A stretch of DNA of 64,000 nucleotides from Hyaloperonospora brassicae (taxonomy: Eukaryota > Oomycota > Peronosporomycetes > Peronosporales > Peronosporaceae), in contig CANTFL010001106.1 in assembly GCA_947650285.1 (NCBI GenBank), positions 22,211 through 86,210 on the forward strand, given 5' to 3'. Positions within the stretch are counted from its first letter, which is position 1, and every line of letters starts with the position of its first letter. Below, piece by piece: positions 22,919 through 33,000 of this stretch. Under the pieces are notes generated by a model that was not told the origin of the DNA, did no database searches, and saw only the letters and a program-made list of their open reading frames with translations. The position numbers and the translations under genes were made by a program.

Positions 22919-22996
22919 AAATAATCATATAATTGTAGAAAATTGTTTAATTTACACCCCTTTTCCATAGATTCACACCTTTCCTTCAAAATCTTA
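22919..22996 (+). repeat. Left terminal inverted repeat of the Pack-type element
   Basis: It pairs with 23841-23918. The same conceptual peptide, NLHPFS(I/L)DSH, is read from each copy on opposite strands, which confirms the inversion. Confidence 0.85.
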
Positions 22997-23004
22997 TATA
23001 TACA

Positions 23005-23251
23005 AGGTACGCAATCGACGTTGGACAAAGACGAGTACTTTCTCTGCCATTTGGCTACGGGCGACACCATGCGCGCTGGTGTAGCTGCTGGCACCGACAT
23101 AGGCAAAAAGGTCAAAGCCGCGATGGAGTCGAGCGCACTTGTGACCGACGAGATTGCCGTCGATATCATTAAGGACGCCATCAAGAGTTCGGAATGATGT
23201 CGTGGCTATATTCTTGACGACTTTCCACGAACGGTAGTGCAGGCCAAAAAG
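23005..23251 (+). pseudogene. Adenylate kinase fragment (captured)
   Basis: From GTQS, which is the end of the P-loop GxGKGTQ, the frame reads KDEYFLCHLATGDTMRAGVA, then GKKVKAAMESSALVTDEI and DIIKDAIKSSE. A TGA follows, but one frame over the sequence continues as CRGYILDDFPRTVVQAKK, the ILDGFPRT motif with Gly changed to Asp. This is the NMP-binding and core region of adenylate kinase (ATP + AMP to 2 ADP). The N-terminus with the full P-loop and the LID/C-terminus are absent, so it cannot be active. The 5' end coincides with the inner edge of the inverted repeat. Confidence 0.9.
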
Positions 23252-23331
23252 GTGAGAACAAGAGGAGATACAGACTAGTGTCCAGGTTGCAACGCAGAGG
23301 CTGACCATAGTTCCCCTTTTTGTATGCGTAG
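23252..23331 (+). other. Candidate intron between the two captured fragments
   Basis: It starts GTGAGA directly after the last adenylate kinase codon and ends TTTTTGTATGCGTAG directly before the HACD-like frame. The 80-base length is normal for oomycete introns. It may be an original adenylate kinase or HACD intron, or hybrid. Confidence 0.5.
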
Positions 23332-23340
23332 TCCTCGCAA

Positions 23341-23613
23341 CTAAATTTGTACCTGCTGGCCTTCAATGACATATCTTGCGCTGGCTGGGCGTACGTGTTG
23401 TACCTAACAGTGACAAGGGTTCTCAAGGCGCGTGAAGGTGGCGATCTGGACTGGATCCAAGTGGCACAAATCACGTGGGACGTTGTGTCACTGCCGCTCA
23501 TAATGGTTCAGAAAATGACCGTAATGGAGATCGTGCACGATGCCGTGGGCTTTGTGCGATCACCAGTGGGCTCTACACTTATGCAAGTGAGCTCTCGGCT
23601 ATGGCTCGTCTGA
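23341..23613 (+). pseudogene. Very-long-chain 3-hydroxyacyl-CoA dehydratase (HACD/PTPLA) fragment
   Basis: The frame reads LYLLAFNDISCAGWAYVLYL, the first membrane segment of the PTPLA family, then VQKMTVMEIVHDAVGFVRSP and STLMQVSSRLWLV, matching the family's LEI(L/V)HxxxGxVRS and QVxSRxW motifs. It stops at TGA in 23611-23613. HACD proteins are ER membrane enzymes of very-long-chain fatty acid elongation. The tyrosine and glutamate of the active site lie further downstream in full-length enzymes and are not present here. The sequence to about 23730 stays GC-rich and could be a third captured piece. Confidence 0.85.
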
Positions 23614-23840
23614 GTTCTGTACAGTATCCATAAGTTGCTTCCGACTGGCATACTCAACCTCGGGAAGTGGAAGCATGTTATTGCGTGGTCTCCTATCAGT
23701 AAACGCTGGAGGAGCAAGACCACAGGCGTGAGTTGTATTTTATGTATTTTTTACGTATTACTTGCCAATTGATGGCCTAGATTATTGAGAAATACCTTTG
23801 TCAGAAAGCAAATCTTAAAATGAATAGGGAAATTTATTTT

Positions 23841-23918
23841 TAAGATTTTGAAGAAAGGGTGTGAATCTAAGGAAAAGGGGTGTAAATTTAGCAATTCCCT
23901 AATATTATATGTAAATAT
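23841..23918 (-). repeat. Right terminal inverted repeat of the Pack-type element
   Basis: Inverted copy of 22919-22996; differences are a few substitutions and one single-base gap. Confidence 0.85.
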
Positions 23919-24945
23919 TAAATATAAATTTGATGTCTGATATAGCAATAGCTAGCGTATGAGCTGTAGTTATGATGGGAAGCTGAGAAAATATGAATAG
24001 ATGACATATTGCAAGTCAAAACAATGGAATGCATTGCATTCAAATAGTCAAAGTCATATTTAAGCAGCTCAGTAAGTTAGTTATGGCTGATTAAATATCG
24101 CAAATGGTACGCACCATAAAAATTTTGTCGAATGATTCTGGACAATTATGTTTTTAAGTCTGTGATTGAGTATACATATAACTAAAAGACATGTTTGTAT
24201 TGTCTCGATGTGCAGTGAGAGAAAGGATCTACAGATATAAACGCGTGCTGCGATCGTGGAATTGAAGCGTGATATCTAAAACTACATTAGAGATAGACCC
24301 TCAAACATTTACAGCACTCAATATCCCGATTATAGTATTAAAGCGCAAAACTATGCCCCTCCATGCTACTTATACTTAATCCAGCGCGTATGATATCAAT
24401 TTGATATGTCATTAAATCTTAAATCCGTGAGGATGACTGAACTCATGTGAAAATCACGATAAGCTGTTGATGCAAATTTGCACGATGAAGTCCGGACGAA
24501 AAACAAACTTTTTGACTCAATATTGCACCTAGCCTTCACATCCTTTAAATTCAGCAACCTGCTTCGTGACCGTTTATTTAGTGCAATCGATTAGTCAGAA
24601 ATTAGATTTTAAGCGGGGCGATAGGCGTTTTTTATTATTTACTAGTGTAGACAATACGCTGAATGTAGGCCCTACCTTATTATGAGGAAACGTTTTACAC
24701 CAGGTCTGATCCTCCATACTCGTCTAATATTTTTTGCTACTACATAAATATATAAATATATCAGGTATACTTGGTACGCGGTTGACTCCTTGTCCTGGAT
24801 GCACAATAGTTTGGATGTAGGATACGGTAATCCTTGCATGAAATCAATATATCAGATCTCTATAGTTCGTTCATCTGCAACAAAAAAGTGGAAGATAAAT
24901 TTATGTCTATCATCAAGTGTAATATTGCCATACTTGAACGCATCA
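23919..24945. other. AT-rich intergenic sequence, nothing recognised
   Basis: No open frame of note between the Pack-type element and the hAT element. Confidence 0.6.
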
Positions 24946-25961
24946 GTTGCAAGCAGGGATGTTTATTGACCGGTCGCATAACATAAGTGATTGTCGCGGT
25001 CAATCAACCGGTCAATTGACCATAAGTGACGATAAGTGACTACGGCATTTTTAATCACAATGCCATTAGGGACGGGGATTTGTACATTCTAAAATATAGT
25101 TATGTTCAACAAAAGGTGTTGTACGCTGTAGGCTTGGCTACTGCGTCTCCGAAAGCGTCTTTGAGACCTGCAGACGTTTGGAGCATGAGTGCGACTACGT
25201 AGAACGGAAAATGATATCGGTATAACGTCTTTTATAATGTGTTGTGCTCATGCGTCTTCATTCTATAGGAGATACAAGATGTAAAGAGGTTGCTATCGGA
25301 TTGGTGATCAAGATGAACGCTGCGGACGTAACAAAGGGTACTTAATTCACAAGTTGTAACTACAAGTGCTGAAAGGTAAGGTGTATACAGTGATAAGAGA
25401 TGCGATGTAATATTAAATGTGTCTCTTGTGGTTCTGGCATCTTGTGTAGATACGCGTGGGTATCTAATAGCTATGCACATAAACTTCACATGAGCAGGAT
25501 CACTAAAGAATATTTATCATCAAGCCCAGCAGAGTGCAACTGCCGTTGGATTATACAGAAATGATAAGGAACGAACTCACGTTGTTGGACGCTAAGTGAA
25601 CTATGTGTTCACTGTGATATAATTAATGCTTTCCAAGGCCCAAGTTTTGATGCATTGCAACAAGCTGTTTTTTGTTGATATTGGCTGATGTATAACAACA
25701 AAGCTTTTTACAGGATCCTTTTTTGTGTTCGTTCAGCCGTCGCAAGTTATAGTAAATGATTATGCAGGACTGATTTTCAGCTAATGCCCCACAATTTGCT
25801 TGATCATTGCACATTTATCACCCAAGACGTGATTAAAAGAAACATATCAAGATGGCATTTCATACGCCGGGCACATAGCTCTTTAAAATTGCTTCCATTA
25901 TTTATAACAAAATGTCGACAACGGCAAACCGCTGGCGTATACTGCTGAAGAAAAAGACCAT

Positions 25962-26291
25962 CTAGCTTCTTTTTTCACCCGAAGATAATATTTGTGCTCT
26001 GCATCCATGGACGCTTAGTGCCCGCTGTCCATGTCGCCTTTGTAAAATTTCTAGAGGGTTTTCTATTTCTCTGTCATCAGCTGACACAAAGTCATCATAG
26101 CGCGGTCTTCTCGATAAGAATCGTTGTCCAACACCACCAACTCCACGATTGCAAATAGTGCCAATGTCGGATTGATCGACACAACATTCTGTAGCAGCTG
26201 ACTCATTGGGTAAGAATTCGGTAGAAGAAAGACGAAAATAATCCTCTCTGTTCACCTCAGCCGAAATCTTTTTGCAGGCTCTGGAATACAA
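25962..26291 (-). CDS. Unidentified 109-codon frame inside the hAT element
   Basis: This frame (ending AQILSSGEKRS) is the longest within the element. It is somewhat richer in GC and charged residues than chance would suggest and contains VGQRFLSRRPRYDD. I see no hAT dimerisation or BED zinc-finger motif, so it may be a transposase relic, a captured fragment or chance. Confidence 0.25.
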   Translation of the reverse strand: MYSRACKKISAEVNREDYFRLSSTEFLPNESAATECCVDQSDIGTICNRGVGGVGQRFLSRRPRYDDFVSADDREIENPLEILQRRHGQRALSVHGCRAQILSSGEKRS

Positions 26292-26449
26292 CCATTATTT
26301 TCACCTTTGTAAACATTGCCGCAGAAGGTATAAGTGCCATTTTGAGAAACTGTTGACTTTGATTTCAAGAATCTCCAAAAATATCTTCTTTAAATAGTCA
26401 TCAATCGGTTAACTGTGTGAGCCTTTATATGACAGTAAAGTGCTCACCG

Positions 26450-26965
26450 TATTTGGTGTCCGTTCAGAATTAGTGTCGCACCGAAATTAGTGTCCTGGAC
26501 ACTAATTTACGTGTACAATAATTTATGTATGCAGAAGTATTGGTTAAATAAAATATGTATTCAAAATGGTGATTCTGAATGAAATACAAAAAAGGAAAAC
26601 AATTCCATTGTCGCACTACTGCAGAGAAAATCTTATACAGCCCCATGATCGACCTTCCACCCCTGACTACACTGTAAGTACTTTACATTTTTCAAACTAA
26701 ACATTGTGCATAAAAAAATTGCGGAGGTACCCTCGACTTAATATTCTCCAAATCAAGTTTAGTCATTATATTGCACGTGGTACACACTTCTATACACAAT
26801 AGCGCAGACACTTATATTGAATTTGCTTTAAACTAGTGTCATTTAAACTAATTTGACCGCGCACAAATTAGTGTCCGATCATAATCAGTATCATGGACAC
26901 TACATCCTGTGCTTAAACTCGGAGGGTAAAACACATGAATAAGTGTCGCGGACACTATATACGAT
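26450..26965. repeat. Cluster of GTGTCC/GGACAC palindromes inside the hAT element
   Basis: The motif aattagtgtcc and its inverse recur at least five times. Perfect or near palindromes are tagtgtcctggacacta at about 26493-26509, gtatcatggacac near 26890 and gtgtcgcggacac near 26943. The two groups (26450-26515 and 26860-26965) are roughly inverted to each other, as in a small nested MITE or a set of protein-binding sites. Confidence 0.6.
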
Positions 26966-27256
26966 GTCCACAGTAGCAATATTTTCGAAAAAAGACTGAT
27001 AAGCACAATCAGAGTAATTAAGAAAATAATGACAATCTCAACGAAAATAAATCAAAATTCTGTCTGATAAGAAGCATAAATATTATATTTAAGGGGTGAG
27101 AAACTAAAGCGGTTTTGAAACTTAACATTTGTAGTTCGGTCGCATTGGTCGCATTCGTTTTTAATGAATTGTTATATATAGGGTCACTCTCAGTCTTTTA
27201 ATATTAGTGACTAGGTCAATTGACATCGGTCGGTCACTCACACCCCTGGTTGCAAG

Positions 27257-28309
27257 GCATGTACTTAATTTTTACCCGAGTCGATGACAACACATACATA
27301 TAATTATCATACATTATAGTAGATTTTCTCGGTATGTTTATACCGCCATAAAAATCAATGTAATGTATGAGACGTCAAAATTTTTTGTTAATTCAATAAC
27401 AACGCCCCATATTAATTTGAAAATATGGATTACCTAAATCAGGAAGAACCACATAAGTAGCAACATATTAATATCAAACCAGAAAGAGCAATTGATTGAA
27501 TCTAAATGAATTTGTAATCATCATATAATCAACACAACCCTACTGATTTCAATTGCGATCGTTCAAACGCTTTAAAATTTATCTACTTTCTCAGGAGAAT
27601 ATAAAGTGCTCTATTAATTCACCAAAGTAATAATACCTAAAGTAATTAAAAAAAAATTAAGCCTCACTTCCTGGTGGACTTACGGTAATATTGAACACAA
27701 AAACAGGATCATGATGCAGATTCACCTTAATTAACTCAGGCGTAGCACGTCGATACAAATTCTGGTCTTAATTATGATAATTCTGATTGGTATTTTGTAT
27801 GAGCACGATGCAATCCACGTAAATCTGTTTCAGTAGATGACGCAAATTTAAATTTATATTGTTTAAATTTCGTCGTTATAATAAGGCGTGTCATTATTGC
27901 GATATTCATCCCGGAAGGGCAGTATCAAACTCGTCTTGTTCTAGCTACACACACACGCACGGACGCGTAAATTGTCCATCAGTAATCACTAGCACGCGCG
28001 TGTTGCGAGAGTTTGTGCACGCTACCTTATCCACTGCAAGGACTGCATCTCGTGCCTTTACCTCCGCCACACGCGATTGCATCGTCAACTCCGCTGCTCC
28101 GGGACCTCCGATTGTGACTCAAATTCGACTGCGACTGCGACTTAAACTGCCCCGGTGTCGGAAGGGAGTGGTGAGCTTCGCCGTCGCCCTCTGCGGAATA
28201 GAGACGGGCCACGTCGTCGCATAAACACCGGTTAGCCCGAAGATACGGTCTCATAAATAAAAAAAATTGGGAGCAACTGTAGCACCTTTATTAAGAATAG
28301 CAGATTTAC
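27257..28309. other. Intergenic; a GC-rich patch at about 27950-28230
   Basis: Most is AT-rich. The patch at 27950-28230 contains a 121-codon frame (27859-28224, +) that is rich in Arg, Ser and Thr with no domain. On the minus strand a 75-codon frame overlaps. It may be an old exon, but no identity can be given. Confidence 0.4.
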
Positions 28310-28565
28310 AAGCAGTTTCAATATTAACAGAGCACCAACAACAGCATTTGAAGCACCTACAACAACAACAGAAGCATCAACAGCAGCAGCGATATAAATA
28401 ATAGCAACAACACCAGAAACAGCAGCACCGAAAACAACAGCAGCAGCAACAGTAACAGCAGCAGCAGCAGAAGCAGAAGCGACATCAACAGTATTAATAA
28501 TAACTGCAATCGCAGCACCTACAACAACAACAGCAGCAGCAACAGCAACAGCTGCAACATCGATA
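28310..28565. repeat. Compound CAR/ACA triplet repeat
   Basis: Interrupted runs of cag, caa, aac and aat triplets (for example agcagcagcagcagaagcag near 28460) fill about 250 bases. Similar runs occur in coding poly-Q tracts, but no long frame through this copy has recognisable flanks. Confidence 0.85.
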
Positions 28566-29135
28566 TTAAATTATGAAACAACAATAATAGAAGCAGTACC
28601 ATTGACATCAACAATATGAGCACGAAATGACTGTATATAAGGCCGAGACCGATGATATGAAAACTCCTTTTTGTCCTCACAAATCGCTTCTACGCCCGGA
28701 ATTAGCGGCTGCAAGCGCAGCACACTCGAGGCAGAACCCTCTTGACAGCTTCCCGAACAGGACGGAAGTTGGCCACGGCCGTAAATTGGAAAACAAAATT
28801 AAAGATGTGTAACCTTATGTGTTCCACCTAAGCTTAATTTTGCTAGGACGTGATGCATGTTTTTTTACAATCTTGGAAATTTTGTTTATTTTTGTGGTTG
28901 AAAATGTCGTTTTCCTCTTCGTTCTATCACATTTTTTATAGCACAACATCAAAAGTGCTAGTATATATGTTGATTGTTTTCAGGTATATATTCAGTTGTG
29001 TAGGAGCTTCAACGCATTTTTGAACTTTATGTCATCCATCAGATATGCGTTCACCAAATCTCGCTCCTATTTAATTTGTGCTTCTTGTTGTAGAATATAA
29101 ATGCTATCAGGTATCATAATATCTAAGTTCACGGC
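28566..29135. other. Intergenic; short unidentified frame at 28627-28812
   Basis: A 61-codon ATG frame (+) reads SLLRPELAAASAAHSRQNPL and has coding-like composition, but no domain is recognisable. The rest is T-rich. Confidence 0.35.
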
Positions 29136-29841
29136 ATGAGAAATATCAAGAGGCACGTACACTTGAATGACAACGATGGATTTAAGGCTATTAGCGGCAG
29201 CATGGAAAGAAAGATAGACGTCCTATATGACTTTTTAATAAAAAGTGAAGACAGTAAAGAAAGACAGAAAAATACGGCCGTGAACCGAAGTGAGTCCGTT
29301 ACCCGGCACAGAGACAATTTTGAGGACTATAAAATATTATAAAATCCATTTTTCTATATGTTTTAGATCGTTAAATATTGTAGAGATACGTATACATAAC
29401 ACATTTGGCAATGATTCACTTGTTTGGTTAATGTAGGTCATTATACACCTATTTCAATCGACAATCGCTACCAGGTACGCAAAATGGATGGTAAGTATGT
29501 ACATTCCGATTATAGGTTTACGTTCCTTTGGACATATTAATTCAGCATATTTTATGTAATAGACTTGACTATATTCAGTAGTGTCTACTTGCCTTCTCCT
29601 CAACGTGTATGCTTTTCAAAAGTTACTTTTCGAGTATAATAAACGTGAGATTGATAGAAGGCTGTGTACTCGGCGTTGGTTCATGATATTTTTTACACTA
29701 GAAGTATACGCATATCGAACCATCATTTCACCTGTAGCACGTTGTAGTCCGTCGAACGGTCTCGGTAATTTTATACATGTAAAATTGCTGGCGGATGAAG
29801 CGTATAGCTTTCTCTGCATGCGTGTACAGGCTGAAGTATGA
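29136..29841 (+). CDS. Candidate three-exon hypothetical gene
   Basis: An ATG at 29136 opens a charged frame (SMERKIDVLYDFLIKSEDSK). A GTGAGT donor at 29290 and a TAG acceptor ending at 29436, then a GTAAGTATGT donor at 29491 and a TATATTCAG acceptor ending at 29578, give exons 29136-29289, 29437-29490 and 29579-29841. All three join in one frame (phases 1 and 1) into 156 codons ending at 29841. The middle exon reads YTPISIDNRYQVRKMD. I recognise no domain. The consistent phases across two good intron consensus pairs are the evidence; chance in AT-rich DNA remains possible. It overlaps the minus-strand frame at 29616-30011. Confidence 0.3.
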
Positions 29842-30011
29842 ACAGTATAGCTTTCACCAAATGCGTTTAGGCTTCTCTTGTTATATTCCTGTCGATAAAT
29901 TGCGGACAAACGTAAAGCTAGATTGTCGACGGACATGATGTTAACATTGGATTGTTCGTCCTGATAAGGGATCGACAAGATGCAATAGCAAATTAAAAAA
30001 CGTAGGAACAA
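29616..30011 (-). pseudogene. Possible decayed secreted RXLR-like effector frame
   Basis: The 131-codon frame starts with TTG at 30011, where an ATG would be expected. It opens with a hydrophobic stretch (FLRFLICYCILSIPYQ) like a signal peptide, and carries RSLN at residues 46-49, the position and near the form of the oomycete RXLR host-translocation motif. No dEER motif follows. It ends at 29616. Loss of the start codon and the altered motif suggest a dead copy, if it is one. The opposite strand carries a spliced-gene candidate, so at most one of the two is likely real. Confidence 0.3.
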
Positions 30012-33000
30012 AATGTGGCAAAATAGGCTATATTGATGATTTGACGGAAAGGTAAGTGAAAAATATAATAATTAAAATTGTGAATTAATCACTTTGGACT
30101 TTCAGATAGTAGCAAGCCCTTGTTACTGCCTAATCGACGCAAGCACGTCAACTCGAAACCTTGACATTCTACACTTAAAGATTAGCGAAGTCGAGATAGA
30201 CTTACTGAGGTTTTTTTAAGAGTTCAAATTAAGCCCTTTAAAATTATAGTATCATTTAAGAGGAAAATATATAAACCATATAATCATAACATTTTTGTTT
30301 ACCTAAATGTTCTTATAGGTACGTTTTAATCATCACATTGCACATTTAATATGAATTGAATTGCCATAGTTCTTAATGAACTGGCTCAGGTAGACATTTG
30401 GGCCGCAAGGGTGGAGATAGGGCTTATTTCGAGCTACATAATTTTCGAAAGGGTGCCTCATAAGGAGCATTCTTAAGTCAAGCGCCATTGCCACCTTAAG
30501 AGTTACGTTTCTCAAAAACCCGTTATAGTAAGGTATCTATGCCTGGGAGAGTTTAGTCCGTGAATGTCATCGCATTCAGAGGTAAATGCGATATGACTTA
30601 GATTCAGGTATATGATATAAAAGTCTGGCAAAAAATAGTGAGAGAGTATGCTGCCCGCTAGTCTATAGCCGTCGAATATTTGTTTACTAACCAATCAGTA
30701 ATCTCATATTCAATTGAAAATCGAAATTATTGTGTATAATATGATTTTTCTCCTTCTGAGGCCCATTTTACGGAGTCAGGCCAATTGATATTAATTGCAA
30801 CCCGGTTTTTCAATTCCGGGATCGGGTATATACATAATGGATTGTGCGTAATGTAGAGTTCACAAATACAGGGAAGGATGATTACGTCAAGTCAATCCAT
30901 GGTAAAATAAAACAAGCGTAAATTTAGGCGTATTCACAATATTAATCTCGAATAACGTAGCGTTAAACTGATATCGACAATAATTACATCCTTTTACGTT
31001 TCGAGATATCTTTAAGTAACACTTTTTCTAATTTCAAGGCCTTTGAAGCTTCGTATAGCGCCCAAATTGCTTCCACTCTTTATATTCAAGCGCGTCACAA
31101 ATAATTAAGACAAGCTTTAACCACTCTCAGGAAATTGAACATTCAGTAAATTATCGGATACAATGCCAGACGGCTATGGGGTCAAATTATCAACTCGATC
31201 AAGTATGATATGTTTTAAGCAAAGCGTCTTCTCGAAAAATTGTGGTAGCTAATCTTAGTAGCCCAAGATACAACGTTATTGATAATAGCTTTCCTCTCGA
31301 TTGCAATTTCGGTTTAAGCCAAGATGTTTACGGTAAAGACGACTAACGAATACAAATAATATTGCACCCATACCTACCGGCGGACAAAGAAGGCAAGTAA
31401 GGCCATTCAAACATAACAAGTTACTCTTCCGATAGCGGGTATATAAATATATCTTTGAAAGTCGACTTTCGCATCAGCTAAACCTGACAGCCTTACTCCA
31501 CCGTAGTACTTTTGTAACTTAAATAGGTGTGTGTGTTGTTCGATTCTAGCTTTATCGGTAATTTCAATATTGATCGTAATGTACGACAACACACAGCTAT
31601 TTGACACGTTAACCCATCGAAATATTTGTTGTTTTTTACCAAGTTTAATCCTGTTTTGGGAAGCGTTATATTCATAACTGCTAAACCAATTAGTAATGGA
31701 TATTAAAAAATGTTCGTTTTGTATGGTTGTACCGTATGGGGGTTAGCGACGTACATTCAAGATTCACGCATCGGCAGTTAAGCGAGGTATATTGTATATC
31801 AAAGCTTAAAGTTTAAATAATATATAATTAATATTACTTTATAATATATGTGTAGCACACAAATTTGTACAAGAGAATCATAGTAAAGTCAGATCGGATC
31901 GTCACTTGTTAAGCACATAAATATGTATAAATACCAAAGACAATACACGCAGATGAGCCGCTTTAAGTGGCATTTTGGCCGACCAATATTCGAGGCTTCA
32001 TCAAGAATGAGCTGCACTTAGTGTAATCCTATCTAAAGCAGTGCACGTGATCAAAAACCATCTAAATAGAACGCATGCGTAAAATTATACCATTTTAAGG
32101 TATAGTGTTCCAAAATCTTTTAAACAAACGATTTGCTTTGCATAGGCAGACCGAATTATCTAGGAATTATGTATACATTAAGAGTCACATATCACATAAA
32201 TGGCTGGGTGGGACCATTATTAAAAATATTAGCTTAAATCTTTGCAAGTTATCTGACGGCTCTTATAATATAAATTAGATAGAGTTTTGAAAAAAGTCAT
32301 AATAGCAAAATCATTCGAATATATATATTCATTTCCATCTAGGGTTCACGCGAATACAGTTTTTCATGATAGCGCAAGTAATTATCTGTACAACTATCAA
32401 AAAAAGCTTTCTATATGTTAGCTAAAGTTTGGTGGAAAGTTATAAGGGTACAATACTTTCTTACATTTATGGAAGTGTGGTGTGTGAAATAGTAATTAAC
32501 ATGGGAATTTACTTATTATATTTAAATGCATTTCTTTCAGTCGAACCATTAAAAACATTAATTTAGTGAGCTTAATATTTTAAAAAATTGTAACCTATTA
32601 CAAAACTATCATTAAAAAGATCGACCTAATTATCTGTCGATGAGACAAAACCTCTTTTTTTAAAAGGCGATGTCGATATCAGGAGTACGTGATAAATTCT
32701 TGCCATAACAACAATAAAAAAAGTACCGATGATGGAATGAGATGGAGGGAAAAAGCCATATGAATACATTCTTAAACTTTTATTATACCATGACAAAGTC
32801 CACTGGACCACAGAAACATAAATACATTGTACTTCAATCAATATTGTGTGCCTATTTTTGACATTTTCACACATAACTTTGTAGCCTTTTTTAAGTATTC
32901 GATGCAATATGCATATCCAATTGATACCGTGAGTTACTTAAAGATAGAATATATTGGTAGAGCCTAACGTGTCCCAACCCTTATAAAATTTGGAGCAATA

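Larger units (their letters stand above)
22919..23918. mobile_element. Pack-type TIR element with captured adenylate kinase and HACD fragments
   Basis: Bases about 22919-22996 and, inverted, 23841-23918 match over about 75 bases. The core is aatttacaccccttttcc, then tagattcacacc and ttcaaaatctta. The interior, about 840 bases, contains no transposase but holds recognisable pieces of two unrelated host genes in the same orientation, separated by an intron-like segment. This is the structure of Pack-MULE/Pack-TIR transduplicates. The ends and target-site duplication are unclear because the flanks are also AT-rich and weakly palindromic. Confidence 0.85.
24954..27248. mobile_element. hAT-superfamily DNA transposon, non-autonomous, with 8-bp TSD
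   Basis: The element begins CAGGGATGT and ends, inverted, with CAGGGGTGT (cacccctg at 27241-27248), the typical hAT terminus. It is flanked by a perfect 8-base direct repeat GTTGCAAG at 24946-24953 and 27249-27256, the target-site length of hAT. Subterminal sequence on both sides carries gtcaattgacc and tgaccgg(t/a)c motifs. No full transposase frame survives in the 2295 bases, so it is a deleted or decayed copy. Confidence 0.9.

Noticed and set aside
22938..23899. MULE assignment with a 9-bp target duplication
   Set aside because: The flanks taatattat and ataattgta are similar only because the inverted repeat extends into them; no true duplication could be shown.
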